Shown here: positions 35,595-47,711 of the stretch, piece after piece
How positions within the stretch are numbered: the first letter of the stretch is position 1
Layout of the letters: each line of letters begins with the position of its first letter
Assembly: GCA_017881315.1 (NCBI GenBank)
Contig: JADGRB010000008.1
Span: 1-47,711, forward strand
Source: Pseudomonadota bacterium
Lineage (GTDB): Bacteria > Myxococcota_A > Polyangia > Fen-1088
Direction of reading: 5' to 3'
DNA length: 47,711 nucleotides
Notes under the pieces: model-generated
Databases searched by the model: none
What the model was told of the DNA's origin: nothing
What the model saw: only the letters and a program-made list of their open reading frames with translations
Translations under genes and position numbers: made by a program

Positions 35595-35960
35595 CTATTC
35601 CGGGCCCCGGCTGAGGCGGACCTCGGCGTAGGCGGGATGGCCGGGACAGCTCGGTGGGTTGAGCTTGCGCAGCGACAGGCGCACCCCCCGGACGGCCGGG
35701 AACTTGTTGCCGACCGCGTCCAGCATCCGCCGCGCCAGCGATTCGAGGAGGTGGTGGGGCTCGCCGGCGCCGACGCCGACCACGATCTCCGCCACCCGGC
35801 TGTAGTCGACGGTATCGGCCAAGCGATCGCCCCGCTCGGCGGCCGCAACCTCGCAGTCCAGCTCCACGTCCACCTCGAACTTGCGCGTCGTGCGCCGCTC
35901 GACCGCCGTCGCGCCATGGCGGCCGTCGAACTCGATCCGGCGGAGCGCGATCGTCAGCAT
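35595..35960 (-). CDS. folB: dihydroneopterin aldolase
   Basis: 121 residues with the tunnel-fold FolB sequence: GRHGATAVERRTTRKFEVDVELDCEVAAAERGDRLADTVDYSRV holds the substrate Glu (AVER) and strand pair, and LSLRKLNPP carries the catalytic Lys. It makes hydroxymethyl-dihydropterin in folate synthesis. It sits between def and the deacetylase gene on the minus strand, while ribA, the other GTP-derived pathway gene, is divergent nearby. Confidence 0.9.
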   Translation of the reverse strand: MLTIALRRIEFDGRHGATAVERRTTRKFEVDVELDCEVAAAERGDRLADTVDYSRVAEIVVGVGAGEPHHLLESLARRMLDAVGNKFPAVRGVRLSLRKLNPPSCPGHPAYAEVRLSRGPE

Positions 35961-36005
35961 GGAATATTAGTGTCGTCGCGCGCGTGAAACGGTCGAAATA
36001 TCCGA

Positions 36006-36033
36006 TAATACCCGGCCGATACTATCCGGCCGA
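36006..36033 (-). terminator. hairpin overlapping the def stop codon
   Basis: CGGCCGGATA and TATCGGCCG (minus strand, around 36029-36010) form an inverted repeat with one bulged G that includes the TAG stop of def at 36024-36022. It lacks a clear U-tract. Approximate limits are given. Confidence 0.4.
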
Positions 36034-36588
36034 GCGGGCGCGGCGCGCTGGCTCGCGCTCGGCGGCCTCCTGCCGTTCGGCTTCGGCGTCCTTGCGCAGC
36101 TTGCGCTTGATGATCTCCCGCTTGACCGGCCCCACCTGATCGATGAGCAGCCGCCCGTTCAGGTGATCGGTCTCGTGCTGCAGCGCCCGCGCGTAGAGCC
36201 CTTCGCCCTCCGCCTCGAAGCTGTTGCCGTCCAGATCGATCGCGCGCACTTTTGCGCGCAGCCCGCGCTTGACCGGAACGAACACATCGGGAAACGAGAG
36301 GCAGCCCTCGTCGCCGGTCTGCGCCTCCGCGGAGATCTCCAGGATCTCGGGATTGATGAACACCTTGGGGGGCGCCCCCTCGGGGCCGCCGGCCACCTGC
36401 CCATCGATGAGGAACAGCCGCAGCGGAACCGCCACCTGGATGGCCGCCAGGCCCGCGCCTTCTGCCTCGACCATCGTCTCGGCCATCTCGGCCACCAGCT
36501 GACGCACGCTGTCGTCCACGCCGTCCAGCTCGGCCGACCGCTGGCGCAGTTGCGGGTCGGGAAAACGAACGATCGGTCGCGCGGCCAT
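36022..36588 (-). CDS. def: peptide deformylase
   Basis: 188 residues with the three metal-site motifs: GAGLAAIQ (motif 1, with the oxyanion Gln), DEGCLSFP (motif 2, Cys ligand) and QHETDHLNG (motif 3, HExxH). It removes the formyl group from new polypeptides, using Fe2+ or Zn2+. The N-terminus (RPIVRFPDPQLRQRSAEL) is typical; a charged Arg/Glu/Ala-rich tail of about 20 residues follows the domain. It is divergent from ribA across 89 bp that contain no recognisable FMN riboswitch. Confidence 0.95.
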   Translation of the reverse strand: MAARPIVRFPDPQLRQRSAELDGVDDSVRQLVAEMAETMVEAEGAGLAAIQVAVPLRLFLIDGQVAGGPEGAPPKVFINPEILEISAEAQTGDEGCLSFPDVFVPVKRGLRAKVRAIDLDGNSFEAEGEGLYARALQHETDHLNGRLLIDQVGPVKREIIKRKLRKDAEAERQEAAEREPARRARSAG

Positions 36589-36677
36589 GCCTCCATTAAG
36601 ATGACACCGCCGCCCGGAACCCGCAACCGAACCGGTTTTGGAGTAACGTCACCGGCCCTCCCCCATCTAATCACCAG

Positions 36678-37334
36678 ATGAACCTCATTCGATACGCAGA
36701 GGCCGATCTGCCCACCGCGCACGGCCCGTTTCGGCTGGTCGTCTATCGCGACGCGGCCGACGCGGACAGCGACTCGCCCACGGTCGAGGAGCACATGGCC
36801 ATCGTGCGCGGCGACATCGACGGCGTCGGCAACGTGCTCTGCCGGGTGCACTCGGAGTGCTGGACGTCCGAGGTGATCGGATCGCTCAAGTGCGACTGCC
36901 GCGAGCAGCTGGACGCCGCGCTGGAACGAATCGCCGCCGAGGGGACCGGCCTGGTGGTCTATCTGCGCCAGGAGGGGCGTGGCATCGGCCTCGGCAACAA
37001 GGTCCGCGCCTACGCTCTGCAAAATGACGGCGCCGACACGGTGGAGGCGAACCTGGCGCTGGGCTTCGAGGCCGACTCACGCCGCTACGATCTGGCGGCC
37101 GCGATCTTGAAGGATCAGGGCGTCCGATCCATCCGCCTGCTCACCAACAACCCGCTCAAGGTGGCGGGGCTGCGGTCGGCCGGCGTCACGGTGGCGGAGC
37201 GGATCGCCCACTGGGTCGGCGAGAACCAGCACAACGCCGCCTACCTCGCGATCAAGCGCCGCAAGATGGGGCACCACCCCGACCAGCCGGCGCAGCTCCG
37301 AGCGCTCTCCTCGGCGCGGGCGAGAAAAGGCTAG
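36678..37334 (+). CDS. ribA: GTP cyclohydrolase II
   Basis: 218 residues. The zinc site is HSECWTSEVIGSLKCDCREQL (three Cys), the catalytic loop LRQEGRGIGL, and the substrate Asn/Thr motif LLTNNPLKV. It opens GTP to the pyrimidine precursor of riboflavin. It stands alone without the RibB domain found in bifunctional versions. GTG/ATG choice is simple: ATG 36678 begins right at the conserved LIRYAEADLPTAHGPF start. Confidence 0.95.
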   Translation: MNLIRYAEADLPTAHGPFRLVVYRDAADADSDSPTVEEHMAIVRGDIDGVGNVLCRVHSECWTSEVIGSLKCDCREQLDAALERIAAEGTGLVVYLRQEGRGIGLGNKVRAYALQNDGADTVEANLALGFEADSRRYDLAAAILKDQGVRSIRLLTNNPLKVAGLRSAGVTVAERIAHWVGENQHNAAYLAIKRRKMGHHPDQPAQLRALSSARARKG

Positions 37335-37417
37335 CAGTAGACCGCCAACTTCGGCAGGCTTCGCGCATTCCCTCCCCCCCCCCGACAACCGACGAGATCC
37401 GCGCCGTCCTCGGCGAG

Positions 37418-38476
37418 GTGCAAGACCCTGCGCTCGAGCGCGACCTCGCGTCGGCGGGCATGATCGCGTCGATCGAGATCGAAGCCGGCGCGGTCGCGGT
37501 GATCGGCATCGAGCTCACCACCCCCGCCTGTCCCTCCAAGGACGCGATCGCGAAGTCGATCCAGGAGGCGGTCGGGCGCCTGCCGGGCCTCGAGCGGGTC
37601 GAGGTGCGCTTCTCGTCGCGCGTGGTGGGCCGCCCCAACCATCCGTCGAATCCCCGCCTGCCCGGCGTGAAGAACATCATCGCGGTGGCCGCCGGAAAAG
37701 GTGGCGTCGGCAAATCGACGGTGACCACCAACCTGGCGGCCGCGCTGGCGCGCCTGGGCGCCAGTGTCGGCATCCTGGACGCCGACGTCTATGGCCCGTC
37801 GATCCCGCAGATGATGGGGCCGCCCGAGCGCGCCGCGATCGTGGACACCGGCAACAAGATCATCCCGGCGCTCCACCACGGCCTGCGGGTGGTCTCGATC
37901 GGATTCTTCGTCGAGCGCGGCGGCGCCGTGATCTGGCGCGGGCCGATGGTCCACAAGCTCCTCCAGCAATTCATCGAGGACGTCGCCTGGGGGGAGCTCG
38001 ACTACCTGATCGTCGATCTTCCGCCCGGTACCGGCGACGCCCAGCTCTCGCTCTCGCAGCTCTTGCCGATCACGGGCGCGGTGATGGTGACGACGCCTCA
38101 GGAGGTGTCGATCATCGACGTGGAGAAGGCGCTGGCCATGTGGACGCGGGTCGAGGTGCCGGTGCTCGGCCTCATCGAGAACATGAGCGGCTTCGTCTGC
38201 CCGAGCTGCGGCCACCACGAAGAGATCTTCCTGCGCGGCGGCGGACACAAGCTGGCCGAGCGCGCGGGGATCAAGTTCCTGGGCGAGATCCCCCTCGAGC
38301 CGGCGGTGAGCCGCGCCGGCGACGACGGCACGCCGGTGGTGATCCGCGATCCCGGCTCCAAGGTCGCCGAGCTCTTTTCGCGCATCGCCGGCGACGTTGC
38401 CTGCCAGCTCTCGGTCAAAAACGGTCCCGCCTCCGGGAGCGAGAAGCGCAGCGCCAAGCTCACGCTCATCCGCTGA
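37418..38476 (+). CDS. Mrp/ApbC-family Fe-S carrier ATPase
   Basis: 352 residues from GTG 37418. A shortened DUF59/MIP18 domain (to about residue 75) precedes the P-loop ATPase: VAAGKGGVGKSTVTTNLAAAL (deviant Walker A), LDADVYGPSIPQMMG, LIVDLPPGTGDAQLS, and the cluster-binding FVCPSCGHHEEIF (CxxC). It carries [4Fe-4S] clusters to apo-enzymes. The frame is open upstream and TTDEIRAVLGEVQDPALERDL clearly belongs to the domain, so the protein really starts before 37418, but no ATG, GTG or TTG exists between the ribA stop and 37418. ATT at 37367 or a frameshift in the C10 run (37374-37383) may explain this. Confidence 0.9.
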   Translation: MQDPALERDLASAGMIASIEIEAGAVAVIGIELTTPACPSKDAIAKSIQEAVGRLPGLERVEVRFSSRVVGRPNHPSNPRLPGVKNIIAVAAGKGGVGKSTVTTNLAAALARLGASVGILDADVYGPSIPQMMGPPERAAIVDTGNKIIPALHHGLRVVSIGFFVERGGAVIWRGPMVHKLLQQFIEDVAWGELDYLIVDLPPGTGDAQLSLSQLLPITGAVMVTTPQEVSIIDVEKALAMWTRVEVPVLGLIENMSGFVCPSCGHHEEIFLRGGGHKLAERAGIKFLGEIPLEPAVSRAGDDGTPVVIRDPGSKVAELFSRIAGDVACQLSVKNGPASGSEKRSAKLTLIR

Positions 38477-38504
38477 AATCCCGATCTGGTAGGCTTTCGT
38501 GGTC

Positions 38505-39617
38505 ATGAGCCTCCAGCGATCGACGCTGGCCGGTCTGGGCCTGCTCTTGCTGGGGCTGGCCGCCTGCCAGCGACAGCCCGAATCGATCTACCTGTGGCCG
38601 TTCGTGTGGGAGGACGCGGCGTCCACCGTCACCTACGACGCCGGCGCGGACGCCCCGCCGATTCCCCCCTCCGCCCCCAACCCCGACGCCGGCCCACCGC
38701 TGCCGGGCACCCCCTACACGGTAATCGCGATGCCCGACACGCAGTTTTACGCCGCCTTCTACCCCGACATCTTCGACGCGCAGACCCGCTGGATCGCTGG
38801 CGAGCGCGCTCTCGGCAACATCGCCTTCGTGCTGCACGAGGGGGATCTGGTCGACACCGACAACGAGGGCCAGTGGTCGGCCGCGGCGCGCAGCATGCAG
38901 CTGCTGGACGGCCTGGTTCCCTACGTGATTTCGACCGGAAATCACGACTACGACTACGGCGGCGACGGCTGGACCATGAGCCGCAGCACGCTCATCGATT
39001 CGTATTTCCCGGTCTGGAAGTTCGCCGCGCTCCGCTGGTTCAAGGGGACCTTCGACCCGCAGCACATCGAGAACAACTACGCGCTCATCGACGTGCCGGG
39101 CGGCGGCGGGCAATGGCTGGTCGTCTCACTGGAGTTCGGACCGCGCGACGAGGTGCTCACCTGGGCGGACGGCATCGTCAAGCAGTACCCCGACACGCCG
39201 GCGATGATCGTCACCCACGCGTATCTCTACCAGGACGGCACCCGCTACGATCACACCGCCCAGAACAAGCTCCAGGCCTGGAACCCGCACGGATATCCCA
39301 TCGGCGCGAAGCCCGGCGCCGTCAACGACGGGGAAGAGATCTGGCAGAAGCTGGTGCTCGGCAACAGCAACATCCAGTTCGTCTTCTGCGGCCACGTGCT
39401 CGACCGCGGCACCGGGCGGCTCCGCAGCACCCGCCCCGACGGCACCACCGTGAACCAGCTCCTCGCCAACTACCAGGTGCAGGACCTGGGCGGCGGCGGC
39501 TACCTGCGCGTCATGCAGTTTTTCCCGGCCGCCCGCACCGTCCACGTCCGCACCTACTCCCCCTACTTCGACGCCTTCAAGACCGACCCCGAAAACGACT
39601 TCGTGTTGGGGTACTAG
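38505..39617 (+). CDS. calcineurin-like phosphoesterase lipoprotein
   Basis: 370 residues from ATG 38505 (GTG 38499 is the alternative). Lipobox LAAC (Cys21), a Pro/Asp-rich linker, then a metallophosphoesterase domain: AMPDTQFY (first Asp), HEGDLVDTDN (GD), STGNHDYDYG (GNHD), VTHAYLYQ (His) and FCGHVLDRG (GH). D-T-Q instead of D-x-H is seen in other exported members. It probably hydrolyses a phosphodiester or phosphomonoester at the cell surface. It converges on the YXWGXW gene with a 10-nt gap. Confidence 0.85.
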   Translation: MSLQRSTLAGLGLLLLGLAACQRQPESIYLWPFVWEDAASTVTYDAGADAPPIPPSAPNPDAGPPLPGTPYTVIAMPDTQFYAAFYPDIFDAQTRWIAGERALGNIAFVLHEGDLVDTDNEGQWSAAARSMQLLDGLVPYVISTGNHDYDYGGDGWTMSRSTLIDSYFPVWKFAALRWFKGTFDPQHIENNYALIDVPGGGGQWLVVSLEFGPRDEVLTWADGIVKQYPDTPAMIVTHAYLYQDGTRYDHTAQNKLQAWNPHGYPIGAKPGAVNDGEEIWQKLVLGNSNIQFVFCGHVLDRGTGRLRSTRPDGTTVNQLLANYQVQDLGGGGYLRVMQFFPAARTVHVRTYSPYFDAFKTDPENDFVLGY

Positions 39618-39627
39618 GCCGCCCGGC

Positions 39628-40245
39628 TCAGCGCCATTCGCCCTGGCGCCAGACCTGGCGGTTGCCTTCGCGCTCCCAGTGGGGCCCGCGCCAGGCACGG
39701 CCGCGGCGCTCGCCTTCCCAGCGACCGCCGACCCAGACGTAACGGCCGCCGCGCCACTCGTGGTATCCCGGGATCCAGACGAATCCGGGGCGCGGTGGCG
39801 GCGCGACCTCCATCTGCGCCGGGGGCGGCGGCGGAGGAGCGGCGCCTTCATAGTAGATCGGTCCGCCGGGCGGGCCGGGCGGTGGCGGGGGCGGACCTTC
39901 CTCGACCCACGCGCCGGGCATCCAGACGTAGCGGCCGCCCTGCATTTCCCAGCGTCCCGGTTGCCAGCGGTGGCCGTGCCGCTCGCGCTCCCAGTGGCCC
40001 CGGCCCCAGACCCAGCGGCCGTCGCGCCATTCGTAGTTGCCCTGCACCCAGACGTGGCCGCGCCGAGATTCGACCCGCTCTTCGACCGGCGGTGGCGGCG
40101 GCCCGTTTGGCTCGCGGCGGAAGCCCTGCGCGACCTGCAGAGGCGCCGCGGCGAGGGGATGCGACGGCGAGGCCGCCGAATGGGACGGAGAGAGGACCGT
40201 TGCCAGCAATGTCAGAGGCAGAGTGAGTGCAGTCATGCGCGGCAT
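39628..40245 (-). CDS. YXWGXW-repeat exported protein
   Basis: 205 residues from ATG 40245 (ATG 40236 is also possible), with a Sec signal (LTLPLTLLATVLSPSHSAA). The mature part has repeated Trp/Tyr-Gly-rich units such as VWVQGNYEWRDGRWVWGRGHWER and, after a Pro-rich hinge (PPPPPPGPPGGP), FVWIPGYHEWRGGRYVWVGGRWEG. YXWGXW proteins are of unknown function; the repeats likely form an aromatic beta structure outside the cytoplasm. The Pro-rich spacer divides two repeat blocks of similar layout. Confidence 0.85.
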   Translation of the reverse strand: MPRMTALTLPLTLLATVLSPSHSAASPSHPLAAAPLQVAQGFRREPNGPPPPPVEERVESRRGHVWVQGNYEWRDGRWVWGRGHWERERHGHRWQPGRWEMQGGRYVWMPGAWVEEGPPPPPPGPPGGPIYYEGAAPPPPPPAQMEVAPPPRPGFVWIPGYHEWRGGRYVWVGGRWEGERRGRAWRGPHWEREGNRQVWRQGEWR

Positions 40246-40306
40246 TCTACCGCCGTCCGAATTTCGATGGCATAGCGTTGATCACGCCCGCGGCGCGCCC
40301 TTCACC

Positions 40307-42661
<2,355 letters not shown>

Positions 42662-42675
42662 CGCCGTTTACTCTG

Positions 42676-43086
42676 TCACGTCCGGCGCGCGGGTGGCGCG
42701 GGGACGGCGACCGAGGCGCGAAAAAGTCGCTCCAGCGCGGCGGTCGGATCGTCGCAAACGCCGGTGTGGGGCGCGGAAGGCTGCACCACCGTGCTGCGCG
42801 GCGCGGAGAGCCAGTGGAACCGCTCCGACACCGACAGCTGGGCGATGGGACCGGCCGCGGGATCGCCGGCGCAGACGGCGCGGATCGCGTCGAGCTGCCG
42901 CGTGACGGCGGGCAGGTCGATCGCGGGCGCCAGCGCGCGCAGACGGGATTCGTCGAGCGCGATCTCGCACCCGAGATACGCGGCCGACGGCGAGAATAGG
43001 ACCACGCCGGCGTTCATTCGCTCGTCGCGATCGACGCGCGGGACCACCTGCACGATGACGTAGTCAAACCCGTTTGGCGTGGGCAC
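42676..43086 (-). CDS. DUF3037 family protein
   Basis: 136 residues from GTG 43086. The opening (FDYVIVQVVPRVDRDERMNAGVVLFSP) and the middle (ERFHWLSAPRSTVVQPSAPHTGVCDDP) match the DUF3037 pattern as I recall it. Function is unknown. It overlaps the HipA-like kinase gene by 23 nt; this pairing recurs in unrelated bacteria, which points to a partnership with the kinase. Confidence 0.8.
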   Translation of the reverse strand: MPTPNGFDYVIVQVVPRVDRDERMNAGVVLFSPSAAYLGCEIALDESRLRALAPAIDLPAVTRQLDAIRAVCAGDPAAGPIAQLSVSERFHWLSAPRSTVVQPSAPHTGVCDDPTAALERLFRASVAVPAPPARRT

Positions 43087-43918
43087 GCGCCGCCTCCTCG
43101 ATGATGGCCGGCAGCGCCGCCCGGCGCGCGCGCAGCCAGGTCAGATAGGCGCCCCGCAACTCCGCGCCGCCGTTTCCCACCGCGGGACCTCCGGGGCCGT
43201 CCAGCCATTCCTCGGGAACGGCGGCGACCGCGCGCGCGATGACCTCGTCGTGGAGCGCCCGGCCGAGCGCGACGCCCGCCTCCGCCAGCCGATCGGCGAA
43301 TGGGAGCAGCACGTGCTCCCCCACCCGCGCGAACGGGCGGGCCGCCGACGCCTCCAGATCGTCGGCGGCGCCGATGGTGGGCGCCCAGCCGTGGTGCCAG
43401 TAGAGCGACGCGCCGTGATCGATGAGCCACAGGTCGCCCTTCCACCAGAGCAAGTTCGGATTGCGCGCGGTGCGGTCGACGTTGACGACGAACGCGTCGA
43501 ACGCGACCAGCGTCGACGCAAAATCAGCCGGCACCGGCCGCCGCGCCGCCACGTCGTACCCGACGGCGCCCTCCAGATAGCCCATCGCCAGGTTGATGCC
43601 GGCGCTGGCCAGCAGCACCTCCCGGATCTCCTGGTGCGGCTCGCTGCGCCCGAAGCCGCCGTCGATGTCGATGAGCGCCAGCTCCGGCACCCGCAGCCCG
43701 GCCGCCCGCGCCAGCTCGCCCGCGATCACCTCGGCCGCCAGCGCCCGGCTCCCCTGCGCCGCGCCCCGAAACTTCACCACGTAGAGCGCCCCGTCGTCCG
43801 CCTCCACCACCGCCGGCACCGAGCCGCCTTCCCGCAACGGCGTCACGTACCGCGCCGCGGTCAGCCGCCGCAGCGGTCCCGCGGACCTCTCACCGGAGCT
43901 GCTCGTGGGCGGTTCCAC
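43064..43918 (-). CDS. HipA-like kinase family protein
   Basis: 284 residues from GTG 43918. Kinase-like features: an ATP-site Lys in LYVVKFRGAAQGSRALAAEVIAGEL, the catalytic loop FVVNVDRTARNPNLLWW (Asp and Asn), and the metal-binding DHG in LWLIDHGASLYWHHGW. It lacks the N-terminal HipA_N domain and there is no HipB gene, so it is not a standard HipBA toxin. True HipA phosphorylates glutamyl-tRNA synthetase; the target here is unknown. It is followed by the overlapping DUF3037 gene and the helicase gene. Confidence 0.78.
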   Translation of the reverse strand: MEPPTSSSGERSAGPLRRLTAARYVTPLREGGSVPAVVEADDGALYVVKFRGAAQGSRALAAEVIAGELARAAGLRVPELALIDIDGGFGRSEPHQEIREVLLASAGINLAMGYLEGAVGYDVAARRPVPADFASTLVAFDAFVVNVDRTARNPNLLWWKGDLWLIDHGASLYWHHGWAPTIGAADDLEASAARPFARVGEHVLLPFADRLAEAGVALGRALHDEVIARAVAAVPEEWLDGPGGPAVGNGGAELRGAYLTWLRARRAALPAIIEEAARAHAKRV

Positions 43919-43993
43919 CGCGGTTACTTTGTCACACCCGAGCGCGTTTGGACGCCCGCGAAAAGCGACCGAGCGACCGAGCGACCCCGCCGC

Positions 43994-45807
<1,814 letters not shown>

Positions 45808-45811
<4 letters not shown>

Positions 45812-46719
45812 ATGTACCCGTCGCGGCGCAGCTCTTCGAGGCCGTGCTTGCCGTCCTGCAAGCGGCCCGAGCGCTCGGCGATGTTCTTGAGCTTGCCGCT
45901 CTTGAGCTCGGCGATGATGTCATCCACATTCTTCGATGTGCTCTTGATCGGCGCCTGACAGGGCCCGCAACCGAGGCTGCGGTAACGGGTCCCCGCCCCC
46001 TGATCGTAGTAGAGCGACACGGTGGGGATCGACTCGCGCTTGATGTATTCCCAGATGTTCAGCTCGGTCCAATCGAGCAGCGGGTGGATCCGCACGTGGG
46101 TGCCGGGCGCGAAGTCGGTCTTGAACTGGTTCCAGAACTCGGGCGGCTGATCCCCCACGTCCCAGACGTTGTTCTTGTCCCGCGGCGAGAAGTAGCGCTC
46201 CTTGGAACGGCTCCCCTCTTCGTCGGCACGCGCACCGACGATGACGCCGGTGTAGGGCTGGTGATCGTGGTCGGGCTCGTACTGGCCCGTCTCCAGATTC
46301 AGCCGCCGGCGCACGCCGGTGCCGTGCAGCGTGGCGCCCAGCGCCTCCGCCTTGAGCTTCCCGCAGCAGGCGGTGCGCGCGATGGCCTGCTCCTCGACCG
46401 TCATCTTCGGGTTGGCGGCCAGCCGGTCCGGGAAGGTGTCCTTCGCGGCCAGCGCCTCGACGTTCTGGCCGACCACCATCTGCAGCTTGTACTCCATGGC
46501 CAGCTTGTCGCGGTAGGCGATCATCTCGGGCAGCTTGTAGCTGGTGTCGACGTGGACCAGCGGGAACGGCACGTGGCCGAAGAAGGCCTTGCGCGCCAGC
46601 CAGAGCATCACCGTCGAATCCTTGCCGATCGACCAGAGCATGCACAGGCGCTCGAAGTGCCGAAAAGCTTCGCGCAGGATGAAGACGCTCTGTTGTTCGA
46701 GCTGTTCCAGATGATCCAT
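45808..46719 (-). CDS. cysD: sulfate adenylyltransferase subunit 2
   Basis: 303 residues from ATG 46719 (AGGA about 11 nt upstream). The PP-loop is [18 protein letters not shown] (30-35), then [17 protein letters not shown] and [23 protein letters not shown], characteristic of CysD rather than PAPS reductase. It lacks a long insertion found in E. coli CysD. It carries a Cys pair (118-119, TACCGKLK) and a later CxxC (251-254, LGCGPC), absent from E. coli CysD. With CysN it forms APS from ATP and sulfate. Its neighbours are cysN, overlapping by 4 nt, and a TPR gene 44 nt upstream. Confidence 0.92.
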
Positions 46720-46763
46720 GGGCTGGCTATCCTGACACAGTAGCGAAGGGTGGGCCCACCGGC

Positions 46764-47711
46764 TCAGTTGGGCGCGGCCAGCAGCTCGCGCTCCGCCTCG
46801 CGCAGCGTCTGTTTCCATTCCGGATCGCCGGGAACCGCCGCCACCGCGCGCCGATACAGCTTCACCGCGTCGCCGATCCGCCCGAGCCGCCGCAGGTGAT
46901 CGCCGTAGTCGACCAGCGTCTGGTGGCACCCCTCGCGATCGTGCTCCAGCGCCGATTGAAACAGCTCGGAGGCGCGCGCGGTGTTCCCCGCCAGCCCATG
47001 CTCGAGCGCCGCCTGGTGCAGCGCCCAGTGATCGTCGGGCTCGAACGCCAGCGCCAGATCGTAGGCGTCCGCCGCGTCGGTGTGGCGCTCCATCTCGGCG
47101 TAGATGTCGCCGCGGATCGCCGCGATGAAGAAAGGATCTCCGCCGCGGCTCCCGGCCTCGCCGATCGCCTCCAGCGCCTCCAGCGTCCGCCCCTGCTCGA
47201 GCAGCACCTGCGCCAGCTTGGCGTAGCCGAGCCCGTAGGTCGCGTCCATCGCCACCACCTGGCGGAACGCCGCCTCACCCTCTTTGAGGCGTCCCGCCTC
47301 CAGCTCCGCATCGCCGAGCTCGCGCCAGCCGTCGACCAGCGCCGGGTTGAGCTCGATCGCCCGCTTGGCGACCGCCGCCGCGTCGGGCGCGCGCACGGCG
47401 TTGAGCGCCTCGGCGAGAAAAGCCTGCGCCGCGCCGAGCTCGGCCAGCGCCGGCAGAGCGGCGACCGCGCGCGCGTCCCGTGCCGCGACCGCGGCCCGCC
47501 CCGCCTCGAGCTCCTCGCGCGCGGCTTGCAACCGACCGAGCCCCTCACGCAGCGCCGGCGTCGGCGCCCGCAGCTTGGCCAGATCGCGATCCAGCGGATC
47601 GAGCGCCGCCACGATCCGAACCGCCAGCGCACCGACGTTCGAGATCGGACCGGTGAAGGACTTTTTGCCGGATCCCTTGCCGACTCCCTTATCGGCTCCC
47701 TTTTCCGCTCC
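46764..47711 (-). CDS. TPR-repeat protein, 5' partial
   Basis: The frame stays open to the right edge of the window, so the start lies outside; 315 residues are visible. The first 20 visible residues are a Gly/Lys-rich low-complexity run with repeated GxxKG, then a short helical segment and about six tetratricopeptide repeats (for example [30 protein letters not shown] and [30 protein letters not shown]). It is a protein-binding scaffold. It is on the same strand as cysD with a 44-nt gap and may be co-transcribed, but nothing ties it to sulfur metabolism. Confidence 0.75.
   Translation of the reverse strand, partial: GAEKGADKGVGKGSGKKSFTGPISNVGALAVRIVAALDPLDRDLAKLRAPTPALREGLGRLQAAREELEAGRAAVAARDARAVAALPALAELGAAQAFLAEALNAVRAPDAAAVAKRAIELNPALVDGWRELGDAELEAGRLKEGEAAFRQVVAMDATYGLGYAKLAQVLLEQGRTLEALEAIGEAGSRGGDPFFIAAIRGDIYAEMERHTDAADAYDLALAFEPDDHWALHQAALEHGLAGNTARASELFQSALEHDREGCHQTLVDYGDHLRRLGRIGDAVKLYRRAVAAVPGDPEWKQTLREAERELLAAPN

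Noticed and set aside
36589-36677. Possible FMN riboswitch before ribA
   Set aside because: The 89-bp gap is too short and lacks the conserved RFN blocks; only an AACCGGTT palindrome is visible.
46720-46929. N-terminal extension of cysD to 46929
   Set aside because: The added 70 residues are low-complexity and overlap the 3' end of the TPR gene on the same strand; the conserved CysD start is at ATG 46719 with AGGA upstream.

Overview
The window is 47.7 kb of very GC-rich, densely packed bacterial chromosome. Many short ATGA/GTGA-type gene overlaps, several lipoproteins with an L-x-A-C or A-x-A-C lipobox, NtrC-type two-component regulation, an ECF sigma/anti-sigma pair, TolC and a Gram-negative envelope toolkit suggest a Myxococcota-like (deltaproteobacterial) organism. 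That placement is inference; there is no rRNA or tRNA gene here to settle it. No CRISPR array, insertion sequence, prophage or complete tRNA was seen.

Layout. 1-4.8 kb: the end of an FAH-family hydrolase gene overlapping a maleylacetoacetate isomerase-like GST gene (aromatic catabolism), then two tandem serpin lipoprotein genes and a small membrane protein. 4.8-8.8 kb: a palindromic element and a 21-bp tandem repeat, then a minus-strand operon of sensor kinase, sigma-54 response regulator and a GIDE-like membrane protein. 8.8-15.6 kb: BolA and monothiol glutaredoxin, hemD with a discoidin-like lipoprotein, an M28 peptidase, a SEC-C/TPR-like protein, a lipoprotein, and a GGQ release-factor-like protein overlapping a methyltransferase. 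15.6-21.7 kb: ilvB-ilvN with an unusual leader, a sulfatase-family lipoprotein bracketed by inverted repeats, and a PfkB-family kinase with an altered catalytic motif. 21.7-26.2 kb: a VapBC-like toxin-antitoxin pair with a perfect palindromic operator, an unknown gene, and a giant membrane protein with a spermidine-synthase-like domain. 26.2-31.1 kb: ECF sigma, zinc-finger anti-sigma, DUF4097-like envelope protein, metallophosphoesterase and a large exported protein. 31.1-35.0 kb: PEBP-family protein, a candidate structured RNA ending in a good intrinsic terminator, TolC, acyl-CoA thioesterase and YgfZ. 34.9-38.5 kb: polysaccharide deacetylase, folB, def, ribA, Mrp/ApbC. 38.5-47.7 kb: exported phosphoesterase, YXWGXW-repeat protein, then a UvrD/PcrA helicase, a DUF3037 protein and a HipA-like kinase, and last cysN (with a decayed APS-kinase-like tail), cysD and the end of a TPR gene that runs off the window.

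Most genes are housekeeping or envelope functions. The parts most worth a second look are: the serpin pair with different predicted bait residues; the ilvB leader (small ORF directly followed by a hairpin); identical hairpins exactly 2 nt after the stop codons of two unrelated converging genes, which together with a second inverted repeat bracket a sulfatase gene; the candidate RNA upstream of the PEBP gene; the toxin-antitoxin operator sitting between the -35 box and the start codon; and the CysN protein whose C-terminal kinase domain has lost its P-loop Ser/Thr.
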